From CAYWRO01 sp964460345 (GTDB taxonomy: Bacteria > Planctomycetota > Phycisphaerae > Phycisphaerales > UBA1924), in contig CAYWRO010000006.1 in the NCBI GenBank assembly GCA_964460345.1, positions 22,337-86,336 of the forward strand: a stretch of DNA of 64,000 bases, in the 5' to 3' direction. Numbering within the stretch: position 1 is the stretch's first letter; every line of letters begins with the position of its first letter. Under the pieces are notes generated by a model that searched no databases, was not told where the DNA came from, and was given only the letters and a program-made list of their open reading frames with translations. A program made the position numbers and the translations under genes. Shown piece by piece: positions 49,081 to 58,194 of the stretch.

Positions 49081-51603
49081 TTACGGGTTCTGCGGCGCGG
49101 CGGGGTCGATCGGCTCCGGAGCGTCCTCGGGGCCGGCGATCTCGGTGCGCAGCTCGCGCAGGCGGCGGCCGGGCTGCTCGTTGAGGCGAGCGGCCTCTTC
49201 CGGGTTCTCAATGACGGTCGGCGTGATGAAGGCGAAGAGTTCGGTGCGCTCGTTGACCTTCTCGCGCGACTGGAAGAGGCCGCCGATGAGCGGCAGATCG
49301 CCCAGGAAGGGGATCTTGCGCAGCACATCCGACTCTTCGTTGCGGAGGATGCCGGAGATGACGATGGTCTGCCCATCCTGCACGATCGTGTGCGTGGTGG
49401 TCTCACGCCGGTCGACGATGAAGCCGCCGAAGAGTGTCTGCTCCGGCTGAATCGTGGAGAGTTCAAGGTTGACGAGGACATCGACCTGGCGATTCGGCGT
49501 GATCCGCGGGCGGACGCGGAGTTGAATGCCCACGGCGCGATAGTCGAAGGACTGAATAAGGCCGCCCTGATCGGTGCTCTGGGCGTCGGTGATGAATGGG
49601 ATGTCCTGACCGTCGAAGAACTCGGCTTCCTGGTTGTCGCTGGTGAAGATCTGCGGCTCAGAGAGGATGCGGATGTCGGTGGTCTCGTTGAGCGCCTGGA
49701 GCAGGACGTTCAAGTCGGCCCCGACGTTGAGGACCGAGGTATCGAAGAGGGCGTTGATGAGCTCATTCTTCGTGCCGGAAAAGTCGCTGGAAAGGCCGAT
49801 GGAGTTGTCCGCGCGGTTCGGGCTGAGCGGCTGGCTGGACCAGCGCAGGCCGAGGGCCGTGGCGTCTTCCAGTGACATCTCGAGGATGATGGCGCGGATG
49901 AGCACCTGGCGGCCGGGACGGTCGAGCTCCTCAATGAGCTCGACGACGCTGGACTGGTATTCCGGCGGCGCCATCACGAGCACGGCGTTCTGCCGCCACA
50001 CAGGCACAAGTCGGATCTTGCCGACGAGGTTGGACGAGCCGGCGTACTCCGTCGGCGGTCGGGCGCGCTGCCACCAGAAGGAGATGTACTCCGCGCTGCT
50101 CTCCTGCGTCTGCTGGTTCTGATTCGTCTGCTGCGACGCGAAGGGGGAGGCGGTAGCGGCGTCGTCGGTAAGGCCGGATTCCTGACGTGGAAGCTGCGCG
50201 AGCGTGCCTTCTTCGGCGAGGAGCGTGTTGAGCTGCTCGGCGAGTTCTTCGGCGCTGGCGTGCTTGAGGGAGACGATTCTCGGCAGGCCGGCGGTGAGGG
50301 GTTGATCGAGATCAGAGATGATCTGATCAATGATGTTCATGTGGTCGGGTGACTTTGAGATGACGACAAGCCGGCCGGCATCGGGGATGGCTTCGAAGGA
50401 GAACTGGCCGGCAAGCCGCCCGACGCCCTGCGAGGACTGCTGTCCGCCCGTGCCGGATGTTCCTTCACCGAAGAGTTCCTCAAGCAGATTGCGAACCTTG
50501 ATGGGATCGGAGTTGGCCAGGTCGTAGACGCGGGGGATGACCGCTTCGTCGGGGATCGGCTGATCCCACGAGTTGGTGATGAGAGAGCGGATCTGGCTGA
50601 GCACGCTCTGCTCGGCGAGCACGGTCACGGAGTTCTGCTGGGCGTTGGCGGTGACGCGCAGGTTCGCCGACGTCGCGGCCGCGGCTTCGGCTTGGCCGTT
50701 CTGGCCGCCCTGGCCGCGCTGATTGGCGAAGAAGGCTTCGATGCGGGCGGCGCGGTCGCCGCCTCCCTGGTTGCCGCGCCCGCCCCGGGTGTTCTGGCCG
50801 CCGCGGCCGCTGGTTCCGGCGCTCTCTTCGGCGGAGAAGAGCTCGCTGATGTTCTGGGCGACCTGCTGAGCGTCGGCGTATCGGAGTTGAAACGTCTCCG
50901 TGCGGAGGGCGGCGGCGGCGGGTTGATCAAGCGAGTCGATGAGGCGTTCGATGCGCTGCAGGAGGCCGATGTTGCCCATGATGGCGACCTGATTGGAGTC
51001 GGCATCGACGGCAAGGCGCGCGTAGTCGGGCAGGTTCTCCTTAAGAATCTCACCGATGTTGGCTGCGCTGGCGTAGCGCAGGGCGTAGACCTTTTGAAAG
51101 AACGCACCCTGGTCGGTCCGCTCCAGGACGGAGTCGAAGGGGCCGATCACGGGGATGTCCTGGCGGGCCAGATCATCGATGTTGCGGAGCATGATGAGGT
51201 CGTCGGTCTCGACGACGGCGATGCCCTGCTGGTGGAGCGCCAGAAAGATCATGTCCAGGGCCCGGCTGCGGGTAACCGGGGTGTCCGACAGGATGGTGAT
51301 GCGCGAGATCAGCGTTGGCTCGTGCGGGAGAACGACCTTGCCGGTGACCTCGGCGATGAAGGGGACGAGATCGGCGACCGAGACCTTCTCGAAGGCGAGC
51401 GGGACGAGATCATCGGGAGCGACGCGGCGGTTGAGGGAGTCACGCGCGGGCGCCCTGGCGGCGGCCGGAGCGGCAGCCCCCGCGTCGGCCGGCGGTGCGG
51501 CGTCCTGTGCTGTGGCCGCGGCGAGGGAGAGCGCTGCGCCGGCGGCGGCGGCGAGGAGGGCGCAACGGCGGCCGCGCTGAGCGGGAGGGGGCGGGTAGGT
51601 CAT
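49081..51603 (-). CDS. gspD: Type II secretion system secretin GspD
   Basis: The outer-membrane channel protein, 840 residues, with a signal peptide (about 1-33). N0-N3 repeats follow in the first 500 residues: LVPLAFEKVSVADLVPFIAEV, AFFQKVYALRYASAANIGEIL and FQLRYADAQQVAQNISELF. A Gly/Gln/Asn-rich loop (GRGGQNTRGGRGNQGG) lies within the N-domains. The secretin domain near 560-790 has VLIRAIILEMSLEDATALGLRW and SEPQIFTSDNQEAEFFDGQDIPF. The strand VDVLVNLELSTIQPEQ and the end IPFLGDLPLIGGLF are typical. Its ATG overlaps the stop of gspC by four bases. Confidence 0.95.
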   Translation of the reverse strand: MTYPPPPAQRGRRCALLAAAAGAALSLAAATAQDAAPPADAGAAAPAAARAPARDSLNRRVAPDDLVPLAFEKVSVADLVPFIAEVTGKVVLPHEPTLISRITILSDTPVTRSRALDMIFLALHQQGIAVVETDDLIMLRNIDDLARQDIPVIGPFDSVLERTDQGAFFQKVYALRYASAANIGEILKENLPDYARLAVDADSNQVAIMGNIGLLQRIERLIDSLDQPAAAALRTETFQLRYADAQQVAQNISELFSAEESAGTSGRGGQNTRGGRGNQGGGDRAARIEAFFANQRGQGGQNGQAEAAAATSANLRVTANAQQNSVTVLAEQSVLSQIRSLITNSWDQPIPDEAVIPRVYDLANSDPIKVRNLLEELFGEGTSGTGGQQSSQGVGRLAGQFSFEAIPDAGRLVVISKSPDHMNIIDQIISDLDQPLTAGLPRIVSLKHASAEELAEQLNTLLAEEGTLAQLPRQESGLTDDAATASPFASQQTNQNQQTQESSAEYISFWWQRARPPTEYAGSSNLVGKIRLVPVWRQNAVLVMAPPEYQSSVVELIEELDRPGRQVLIRAIILEMSLEDATALGLRWSSQPLSPNRADNSIGLSSDFSGTKNELINALFDTSVLNVGADLNVLLQALNETTDIRILSEPQIFTSDNQEAEFFDGQDIPFITDAQSTDQGGLIQSFDYRAVGIQLRVRPRITPNRQVDVLVNLELSTIQPEQTLFGGFIVDRRETTTHTIVQDGQTIVISGILRNEESDVLRKIPFLGDLPLIGGLFQSREKVNERTELFAFITPTVIENPEEAARLNEQPGRRLRELRTEIAGPEDAPEPIDPAAPQNP

Positions 51604-52307
51604 TGCTGTTGGGTCTCCGGTGTCGCGGGGGGCGCGGCGATGGCGGTCTCGAGGCGGGGAGCGGATCCTGGATCGCTTTCGATCTGCGGCGCTTCGACCG
51701 CCGGCTGGGCAGAGGGGGGCGAGGGAGAGTCGATGCTGACGTCGGTATCGACATCAGAATCGCGTCGAGCGGAAGTGGGCTCCTGCTCTGACGGGGCTGA
51801 GGAGTCGGCCGGTGCGGCGGTGGGGACGAGCCGGCTTCGTGGGAAGAAGTTCACCGTGAAGGGAACGCCGCGCCACTCGACCTTGGCGCTCCAGGGTGAC
51901 TCAAGAGAGATCACGCGGAGGGAGCCGTCCTCCTCACCGCCGGCGCGCAGGCGGCGCCCGTCGGCGAACCAGACCTCATCGGCGAACATGGCGACGATGC
52001 GCGGCCCGCCGTAGGTGGCCGGCGGCGGGGGCGGACGATCGTCCGGGACTTCGCGCACGATTGGGCGTGGCTCGGGGCGCGGCGGGGGTGGGTCAAAAAA
52101 GAGGTACCGGCCGTCGAATCGCCTCGTGTAGGTCTGCAGGTTGGCGGCGAAGCGCTCGGTTGAGGTATCGCCGTCATCGGCCGCCCCCGCGCCCGCTCCC
52201 GCGGTGGCGAGGGTCACGACCGGGAGGGCCACCCAGATCGCAAACGCGATCGTGGCCAGGAGGGCCGCCAGCACGACGAAGCCCAGGCGGGGAATGCGCG
52301 CGTGCAT
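51600..52307 (-). CDS. gspC: GspC-like inner-membrane protein
   Basis: A protein of 235 residues with an N-terminal membrane helix (about 8-30, LGFVVLAALLATIAFAIWVAL). A Pro-rich linker follows, then an HR-like small domain (PRIVAMFADEVWFADGRRLR to VPFTVNFFPRSRLVPT) and an acidic Pro/Ser tail. The order of helix, linker and homology region fits GspC, but the length and sequence similarity are low and PilP-like proteins look alike. It starts at the last base of the gspM stop and ends within the gspD start, so all three are coupled. Confidence 0.65.
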   Translation of the reverse strand: MHARIPRLGFVVLAALLATIAFAIWVALPVVTLATAGAGAGAADDGDTSTERFAANLQTYTRRFDGRYLFFDPPPPRPEPRPIVREVPDDRPPPPPATYGGPRIVAMFADEVWFADGRRLRAGGEEDGSLRVISLESPWSAKVEWRGVPFTVNFFPRSRLVPTAAPADSSAPSEQEPTSARRDSDVDTDVSIDSPSPPSAQPAVEAPQIESDPGSAPRLETAIAAPPATPETQQQ

Positions 52308-52987
52308 CAGCGTGCACCTCCCGCCGCGGCGAAGCTGTTTTCACGCTCAATGACCATCCAGGTCTCGACGGCGATGGTGGCCTTTACCACGCCGGCGGGG
52401 CCGGATTCTGACCGGCGGGCGGCGGATTTGTCGAGGCGGATTCGGGTGATGCTGGTCACGAGGGGTTCGGCCTCGAGGTCGGCGATGATGCGGGAGACGG
52501 TCTGGGGAGGCGCTTCGAAAGTGAGGGTGAGTTCCTGGCGCTGCAAGGTCTGGTCCCGGCCGAGAATGGATGCCTCCTGCGGGAGATTCACCACGCTGCG
52601 GCGTTCCATCTGATCCTTGCGGACGGCGTGCCGGCGGAAGATCTCGTTGACGGCGGCCTCGAACTCGGCCGGTCGTCCGAACGCATCCGGTGCGGCGGGC
52701 GGGGTGGGTTCGCCGTAATGCGTGAGCACCAACTCGCGACGCAAGCCGGCCTGGGAATCGGGGCCGGTGTACGCCCGGAGCGCCGTAAGGTCGCGTTCGA
52801 GGGCGTCGGCTTCGGCGGCGAAATGATTCCGCGCATCAAGGGCGGGCTCGACGATGCCGAAGTAGGCAACCAGCAGGAGTGCCGTGTACACGAGCCAGCG
52901 GATCGCCCGCGGCAGCGCGGTAAAGCTGAACCAGGCGCGGTCAAGCAGGCCGTGTTCCTGGCGGGTTTCGGCGGAGGGGTGCGTCAT
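52307..52987 (-). CDS. gspM: GspM/PilO-like protein
   Basis: A protein of 226 residues with a short cytoplasmic start, a membrane helix (about 32-48, WLVYTALLLVAYFGIVEP) and a helical periplasmic region. A ferredoxin-like domain follows (QRQELTLTFEAPPQTVSRII, LVTSITRIRLDKS). The pattern of helix, coiled coil and ferredoxin-like fold is that of the GspM/PilO assembly-platform proteins. The gene overlaps the one upstream by four bases, as expected for the gspL-gspM pair. Confidence 0.7.
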   Translation of the reverse strand: MTHPSAETRQEHGLLDRAWFSFTALPRAIRWLVYTALLLVAYFGIVEPALDARNHFAAEADALERDLTALRAYTGPDSQAGLRRELVLTHYGEPTPPAAPDAFGRPAEFEAAVNEIFRRHAVRKDQMERRSVVNLPQEASILGRDQTLQRQELTLTFEAPPQTVSRIIADLEAEPLVTSITRIRLDKSAARRSESGPAGVVKATIAVETWMVIERENSFAAAGGAR

Positions 52988-54795
52988 TCGCGCTCCTCAT
53001 TGAACGCCTGGAGCATGCGGGCGCGGGCGCGGGCCTGTTCATCCTGCAGACGCGCGCGTGTGGCCTCGTCAAGGTCGCTCCGCTTGAGGGCGGTGGTGCG
53101 CTGGGTCATCGCCTCTCGAGCTGCGGTGGAGTTCATGGCGGCGAGTTGCTCGTCGCTCAGTTCGGGCGGGATCGGAGCGGCGGTGGGCGCATCGCGTCGC
53201 GAGGCGCCGCGGGGGGTGTCGGGTTCCTCGGTATCGGCTCGGCTTGAACGCGCGGTGCGACCGGCGCCTGCACGCGGCGACTGCTCATCCGCGCCGACTG
53301 TGCGCGGCGGACCGTCAGAGGGAACCGCATCTTCGCCGTAGATCCGGTGAAACAGTGTGCGCGTGCCGAAGTCATCAATGACGACCTGGGCGAAGTGCGG
53401 ACTCTCGACACGTGCGTTCAGTTGAAACTCAACATCGGCGGCGGACTCGGCGCGCGTCGGAACCTCAATCGCGGAAAACACGCGTGTTCTGGCGAGGTTT
53501 TCGCGGAACTGCGTGATCAGGCCGGTCGATTCGGCGGTGCCGCGGACGGAGAGGCCGCCGCTGCGGGAAAGGTCAAGGACGTCAAGCTGTACGCCTTCGG
53601 GGGCGCTCGAAGCGACATCGGCCAGGAGCTTGGTCATGGGCCATCGCTCATCCCGCAGAAGCTTGTGGAACTCGTCGGCGTCGCGGGCTTCTTCCAACTG
53701 GCGGACGAGTGCTGCGCGGCCGCCGACCTGTTGGGTGAGCATCCACCAGCGGCCGTACGCCGCGCCGGCCGGCAGGAGAAGGGCGGCGAGAAGGCAGGCG
53801 GCAACCACGACGGCGGCTCTCCTGGGCTCACTCAGCCACGCCGCGAGGCGCATGACTGCCGGCATCTCCTGCTGCGGTGGGCGCCGGTGGAGGCCGGCCA
53901 GCGCGCGGAGGGCGGGATCCGGCGAGGCCGCCGCGGCGAGCGCGCCGGCGCAGAGCCCATAGTCGCGGAGCCAGGCAGCAGCGGCATCCGCGCCCGGCGG
54001 GATGCCCTTGATGCCGGCGCGAGGTTTCGGCGCGGAGGCCGCCCCGGCGGCGTCCGTCGTGGGCCAGAGCCCGGTGCCGCTCTCCACCACGTCCGCGATG
54101 CCATCGCTGCCGATGATCTCCTCGCACGCGTGGGTGAGTTCGGTTTGCCATGTTTGGGGGTCGCTGTTGGCCAGTCGCGTCACTCGCGCGACCGTGCGCG
54201 TGTTGTCGGTGGCGATGATCGACGCCGCGCCCGTTTCCGGGTCGGCATCGGTCGCCAGTGTCGCCCCGCCGAGCGCCTGGGCGAGGCAGGCCAGGGCGGC
54301 GGGCGCCGTGATCCAGATGTGCGGCTCGATGTGGCCGGCGAGCTCGCCTTCCGCCGAGGGGGCCCATGCCTGAGCGAGGGCCACCGGTTTCGTCTCAGGT
54401 CCGCCGGGGGTCACCACGCCTGCGCCGCGGCGGTGGGGGGGACAGATCGGGCCGACTTCGGCCTCGGCGAGCAGTTCGAGCGCTCCGGCCAGCGCCTGTT
54501 CATCCAAACCGGACGTGGCAGGGGCGGCCGCGATGCGGACGATGCTCTGGGCGCTCGGGACAACGCCGATGAGCCGGTCCACCTTCTGGCGGCTGATGAG
54601 GCGGGCCGCCTGGTCCGCCTCGGCACGCTTGAACGCGTGCGTCTCCGTGATTCGGATGCCGTCGCCTTCCGGGACCGCCAGCACAAGGAACAGCCGGTCG
54701 CCGCGGAGGTGCACGGCCGCGAGGCGCTCGGTCCGGGACCCGTTGCGGGCGCCTTTCCGTTTGCGGCGGGAGGCTGTAAGGGTTGGTTCGGTCAT
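52984..54795 (-). CDS. gspL: GspL/PilMN-like assembly-platform protein
   Basis: A protein of 603 residues. The N-terminal 300 residues look like an actin-like (ASKHA) cytoplasmic domain: LAAVHLRGDRLFLVLAV and SIIATDNTRTVARVTRL. A membrane helix lies at about 327-348 (AAVVVAACLLAALLLPAGAA). The C-terminal periplasmic part has a PilN-like ferredoxin fold (GVQLDVLDLSRSGGLSVRG, FRENLARTRVFSAIEVPT). An acidic, Ser/Thr-rich tail of about 90 residues is an oddity. It bridges the ATPase GspE to the platform. Its start overlaps the stop of gspK by four bases. Confidence 0.75.
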   Translation of the reverse strand: MTEPTLTASRRKRKGARNGSRTERLAAVHLRGDRLFLVLAVPEGDGIRITETHAFKRAEADQAARLISRQKVDRLIGVVPSAQSIVRIAAAPATSGLDEQALAGALELLAEAEVGPICPPHRRGAGVVTPGGPETKPVALAQAWAPSAEGELAGHIEPHIWITAPAALACLAQALGGATLATDADPETGAASIIATDNTRTVARVTRLANSDPQTWQTELTHACEEIIGSDGIADVVESGTGLWPTTDAAGAASAPKPRAGIKGIPPGADAAAAWLRDYGLCAGALAAAASPDPALRALAGLHRRPPQQEMPAVMRLAAWLSEPRRAAVVVAACLLAALLLPAGAAYGRWWMLTQQVGGRAALVRQLEEARDADEFHKLLRDERWPMTKLLADVASSAPEGVQLDVLDLSRSGGLSVRGTAESTGLITQFRENLARTRVFSAIEVPTRAESAADVEFQLNARVESPHFAQVVIDDFGTRTLFHRIYGEDAVPSDGPPRTVGADEQSPRAGAGRTARSSRADTEEPDTPRGASRRDAPTAAPIPPELSDEQLAAMNSTAAREAMTQRTTALKRSDLDEATRARLQDEQARARARMLQAFNEERE

Positions 54796-56159
54796 GGCGT
54801 ACGGATATCCCTGATGATCACCGGGAGGGTAGAACGATCGAGGACGGCGATGATTTCGATTTCCAGTCCGGTGGCCTCATCCCGGCCGCGGCTGGTGACG
54901 GTGAAGACATTGGAGCGCACCGTGATCAGGGGGTACAGGGCCGCCAGCCGGGCGCGGGTCATGGAGGGGATCTCGAGCAGGTCGACCAGCGAGGTGAACC
55001 CCCCGGCCCGGCCGTCGCGGGCGAGAATGATGGCGTCCGCGAGGGCGGAATCAATGGCGGGGAGGTACTCCAGGATCTCGGCGTCGCAGGTGTTGATGTT
55101 GAGTTTGCCGGGGTAGAGGCCGGCGGAGTACTCATCTTCAAGTGTGCATTCGTCCAGCAGCAGGCCGAGTTCGGCGCGTGTGAGGGCGCGGGCGGCCGGG
55201 TTGATCCGCTGGTTGGTGGCCGGGTCCGTGAGGGTCGCCAGGTCGCTTGTGATGAAGTCGACCATCTCCGCCTGACCTGAGGCGCTGTAGGTGGCGATGA
55301 CCGTCGCCTGCTGCAGGTCGACGCCGAGTCGCCTGACGATGTCGTTCGGCTCAGCGCGGGTGAGATTCAGTCTCGGGTAGCCCGAAGCGGCCAGCCCGCC
55401 GTCGACGCTGTGGACAGTCAGAATGGCCGACCACTCGGCATCGAGCACACCATCGGCGTTGTCCGGCGGCCAGGAGAGGTTTCCATCGTTCTCATTGGGA
55501 TCGAGCAGGCCGTTGAGATTCCAGTCCTCGCCGCGGACGGATCTGGGGTCGACGCCCGCGATCAACTCCAACTCGGCGAGCGAACGGAGAAGGCCGTTCC
55601 GCGGCTGGTAGGGATAACGAAGGTTGTAGTAATGCCCGAGTTCTGCGCCGAGCGGGCGAACGTCCTCATCGGTGTCGATCCAGTCGAGGATGGCGTCGGC
55701 GACGTCCTCCGTCATGTACGGCAGCGTCATGAGGGAGTCGGCGTCCATCGTGTTGATGTTGATCTTCGCGTGCGTATCGGCGGGGCCGCGGTACACCTGC
55801 TTGTTCGCCCAGTGCTCAACCCTGAAGGAGGCGGTTGCGGCACGGCCTCTGCCTCCACCGAGTGTGCCGTACGCGGCGTCCTCGAGGTCGTACCGGATTG
55901 TGGCGGCGCCGGTGGCGTCCGGTTCCACGGTGTTGTAAGCGATCTGGGTGATCGCGGCCTCAACGCCGGCGCGGGCTGCCCAGTAAGCTCGGACTCGCGC
56001 AACGGCTTCACGTCCCGCCGCGGCCTGACGGAAGGAGAAGGCCTGCACGGCCAGGAGGATGAGCGCAATGAGTGCGACGGCCCAGAGGACGAGGAACGTG
56101 GCGAACGCGGGAGCGCCGGGTCCTGGCTGGGGCGAGCGATGATGCGGTGACGGTCTCAC
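54792..56159 (-). CDS. gspK: Type II secretion minor pseudopilin GspK
   Basis: A protein of 455 residues. A prepilin-type helix at about 20-42 (ATFLVLWAVALIALILLAV) lacks the usual Glu5, as is normal for GspK. The large body has the GspK domain with HAKININTMDADSL, MTEDVADAILDWIDTD, the helix-hairpin piece PGKLNINTCDAEILEYL and a calcium-like loop (NLNGLLDPNENDG). GspK caps the pseudopilus with GspI and GspJ. It overlaps gspJ and gspL by four bases each. Confidence 0.92.
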   Translation of the reverse strand: MRPSPHHRSPQPGPGAPAFATFLVLWAVALIALILLAVQAFSFRQAAAGREAVARVRAYWAARAGVEAAITQIAYNTVEPDATGAATIRYDLEDAAYGTLGGGRGRAATASFRVEHWANKQVYRGPADTHAKININTMDADSLMTLPYMTEDVADAILDWIDTDEDVRPLGAELGHYYNLRYPYQPRNGLLRSLAELELIAGVDPRSVRGEDWNLNGLLDPNENDGNLSWPPDNADGVLDAEWSAILTVHSVDGGLAASGYPRLNLTRAEPNDIVRRLGVDLQQATVIATYSASGQAEMVDFITSDLATLTDPATNQRINPAARALTRAELGLLLDECTLEDEYSAGLYPGKLNINTCDAEILEYLPAIDSALADAIILARDGRAGGFTSLVDLLEIPSMTRARLAALYPLITVRSNVFTVTSRGRDEATGLEIEIIAVLDRSTLPVIIRDIRTP

Positions 56160-56869
56160 GCGCCCTCCTCTTCCTCGGCGATGCGCTCCAGGAGCGTGTC
56201 GTACGGCTGCGGCGTGCGATCCAGCGCGATCGTTCGGCGCGCGGCGGCGGTGTAGCGCCCGGTGTCGTCGGCCGCGGTCAGCGTGATGCGCACGGCGTGG
56301 GGGTAGCCGTCGGAATCAGAATCCCAACTGGCGTACCAGAGCAGCCCGTCGGTCGCCTCGATCGAGAGGGAGGTGAGACCATCGACGATCGGAGATGCGA
56401 CGCCGCCGGCATCGGGGTACTCATCCGGAACGGGATCGACCCGCCGCCAGAGCGTGCCGGCTGTACCGGCTTCGATGACAAGGCGGTACTGCACCTCGTA
56501 TTCATCGCCCTCGGCCTGATCGCTGTGCGGGCGCACCACGCGATCGGAGCGCATGAAGAACAGGAGCTCATCCGGTGACTGATCGCCGCCGTCAATGATC
56601 GCCAGACGGCCGAAGTAGAGGTCGGTGTCGCGGATCGCGCGTCGGAGATCATCGCCCATCCGTGCCGCGGCGGCATCGGCGCGGGCGCGGGCTTCCAGCC
56701 GTGCCTGCGTCGCCGTTCGAGCGCGGAGCGCCTGCGAAACAGCGGTGGTGGTCGCGCCCGCGATAAAGACCGTGATGATGGATGCAATAAGCAGTTCGAC
56801 CAACGTGAAGCCGCGGCGCAGTCGGCAGGGACGATCGGCGGGCGTCGGGTTGGCAGGTGCGCCGTTCAT
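56156..56869 (-). CDS. gspJ: Type II secretion minor pseudopilin GspJ
   Basis: A protein of 237 residues with a class III prepilin leader ending RRG (Gly20) and the mature start FTLVELLIASIITV, where Glu25 is the conserved Glu5. The body contains MGDDLRRAIRDTDLYFGRL and a long, acidic, strand-rich domain as in GspJ. It forms part of the tip complex with GspI and GspK. The ATG at 56869 lies three bases beyond the gspI stop, and the stop overlaps gspK. Confidence 0.9.
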   Translation of the reverse strand: MNGAPANPTPADRPCRLRRGFTLVELLIASIITVFIAGATTTAVSQALRARTATQARLEARARADAAAARMGDDLRRAIRDTDLYFGRLAIIDGGDQSPDELLFFMRSDRVVRPHSDQAEGDEYEVQYRLVIEAGTAGTLWRRVDPVPDEYPDAGGVASPIVDGLTSLSIEATDGLLWYASWDSDSDGYPHAVRITLTAADDTGRYTAAARRTIALDRTPQPYDTLLERIAEEEEGA

Positions 56870-56872
56870 CGT

Positions 56873-57499
56873 TCAGTATCGCTGGATTGGCTCCACCGGC
56901 AGGCGGTCCGGGTCGGGATCATCCCCCAGGCGCGAGGCCATGAGCGTGTGAACGGTCACAGCACGCCCGCTGCCGACGCCCGCCCCCCAGGCGATGGTGA
57001 CCGCGACCCCGTAGGGGCTGGACTCCGAGCCGCCGGAAAGCTCAAGGGCGTATCGAAAACGTTCGAATGGAGGATCGCACGACCCTGCAAGAGGGAACTG
57101 TTTGCCATAGTCGTCCGGGCCTCGCGCGAGCACAAGGTTGAGCTGCTCATCGGCGAGCATCGCCGCGACTTGAAGGTCTTCCCCGAGTTGCTGGCTCGAG
57201 ATGGCGCGGCTGATCAGGCCAATCGCGACGGCGAGCGCAACACCGAGGAGGATCGCGGCGGTGATGACGTCGACGAGCGCAAAGCCGCGGTACGGATGAA
57301 GGGGTGAAGAGGTGGGGAGGTGAACCGGTGAGGTCGCGCGGCACGGTCCGCCGGGTGCCACGGCTCGCGGTACTCCGCGCAGCCGTGCGGACGTCAGAAG
57401 CCGTTCGTACCTTTCCGGCGCGCTCGTACGGCTGCGTCGCGCAAAGCAGCGGCGAGCCGTCACACCCCTCGAAAGTTGATGCGCGGCGGTATGTGCCAT
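56873..57499 (-). CDS. gspI: Minor pseudopilin GspI with an unusually long repeat-derived leader
   Basis: A protein of 208 residues if the ATG at 57499, in a TGATG overlap with the gspH stop, is used. The mature part starts after Gly72, with FALVDVITAAILLGVALAVA. Position 5 is Asp instead of Glu, though the hydrophobic helix is intact. The body (ADEQLNLVLARGPDD, VAVTIAWG) fits GspI. Residues 12-42 (GVTARRCFARRSR ... LLTSARLRG) are encoded by a palindromic element that is also in the gspH leader. A GTG at 57361 inside the family B palindrome would give a shorter, 26-residue leader and is an alternative start. Confidence 0.82.
   Translation of the reverse strand: MAHTAAHQLSRGVTARRCFARRSRTSAPERYERLLTSARLRGVPRAVAPGGPCRATSPVHLPTSSPLHPYRGFALVDVITAAILLGVALAVAIGLISRAISSQQLGEDLQVAAMLADEQLNLVLARGPDDYGKQFPLAGSCDPPFERFRYALELSGGSESSPYGVAVTIAWGAGVGSGRAVTVHTLMASRLGDDPDPDRLPVEPIQRY
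57354..57390 (-). repeat. Family B palindrome inside gspI
   Basis: On the minus strand the sequence CCGCACGGCTGCGCGGAG, TACCGCG, AGCCGTGGCACC is the family B hairpin found at 2281 and 42282. Here it lies in the reading frame of the gspI leader (codons for about residues 37-49). It directly follows the 93-base element at 57374-57466 and overlaps its end. Confidence 0.75.
57374..57466 (-). repeat. 93-base palindromic element in the gspI leader
   Basis: Codes for residues 12-42 of GspI. It begins with ACGGCTCGCCGCTGCTTT, which pairs with the GCGACGCAGCCGT that follows, and ends CTTCTGACGTCCGCACGGCTG. The copy at 58069-58161 in gspH is in the same frame and at the same residue numbers, with 21 of 31 residues identical. 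Confidence 0.8.
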
Positions 57500-58194
57500 C
57501 ACCATGGATCCGTCCCCCGTCCGGCATCGTCCAGGTCGACGGTGCGCATCGTGATCGGCAGCAGGGAACGCTGCTGGCCTCGCGGGGCGACGGCCGCCGA
57601 ACTCGCCTCCGGCGCCAGATCGATCTGCCACGCGCGGCCGGCTTCTTCGGAGACCAGCAGGATCGACAGCGCCGGCCTTGTGCTGGCGGGCGGGAAGGAG
57701 ACCAGCCAGTTGCGATTGTCAAGCGGCGCTGCGTCCGCCGCGGCGGCCGTCAACTCGGTGTGAGTCAGTTCTACCGGTTCGACCAGCGGGTCCGGACGCC
57801 AGGTCGCAGTCCCGTCGTTGTGCTGTTGAACCAGCAGCTCGAACTGCCGCGTCTGGGCGTTCCACGCGATCGCCAGCGTCCGCGGCGTGAGGGCGTCCTT
57901 CTGTGCCGCGGCGGAGAGGAGGCGGGCAACGTCGTGGGCTTCGGCCTCGGCGCGGCGCAGAGAAGTATCGAGGACCCGCGGGACGATGAGGCCCGCCAAC
58001 ACGGTGACGATGAGGATGACGACGATGAGTTCGATGAGGGTGAAGGCGGCGTGCTGAGTGCTCGCCGGTCCGCGCAGCCGCGCGGATGTCAGGGGACGCT
58101 TGTAGGTTCCCAGCGAGGCCGCACGGCTGCGCCGCTCGAAGCAGCGGCGAGCCGTTGCACCCTTGGGCATCCGAATCGTCGCACGCACGATCAT
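57499..58194 (-). CDS. gspH: Minor pseudopilin GspH with repeat-derived leader
   Basis: A protein of 231 residues starting at an ATG that shares a base with the gspG stop (TGATG). The leader is 50 residues, much longer than normal, and its residues 12-42 come from a palindromic element shared with gspI. The mature start is FTLIELIVVILIVTVLAGLI after Ala50, where Ala replaces the usual Gly at -1. The Glu5 equivalent is present. The body (RRAEAEAHDVARLLSAAAQ, TLAIAWNAQTRQFELLV) is GspH-like. A prepilin peptidase would remove the element-encoded part. Confidence 0.85.
   Translation of the reverse strand: MIVRATIRMPKGATARRCFERRSRAASLGTYKRPLTSARLRGPASTQHAAFTLIELIVVILIVTVLAGLIVPRVLDTSLRRAEAEAHDVARLLSAAAQKDALTPRTLAIAWNAQTRQFELLVQQHNDGTATWRPDPLVEPVELTHTELTAAAADAAPLDNRNWLVSFPPASTRPALSILLVSEEAGRAWQIDLAPEASSAAVAPRGQQRSLLPITMRTVDLDDAGRGTDPW
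58069..58161 (-). repeat. 93-base palindromic element in the gspH leader
   Basis: Encodes residues 12-42 of GspH. It contains ACGGCTCGCCGCTGCTTC, which folds with GAGCGGCGCAGCCGT, and ends ACATCCGCGCGGCTGCGCG. It is the sister of 57374-57466. Confidence 0.8.
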
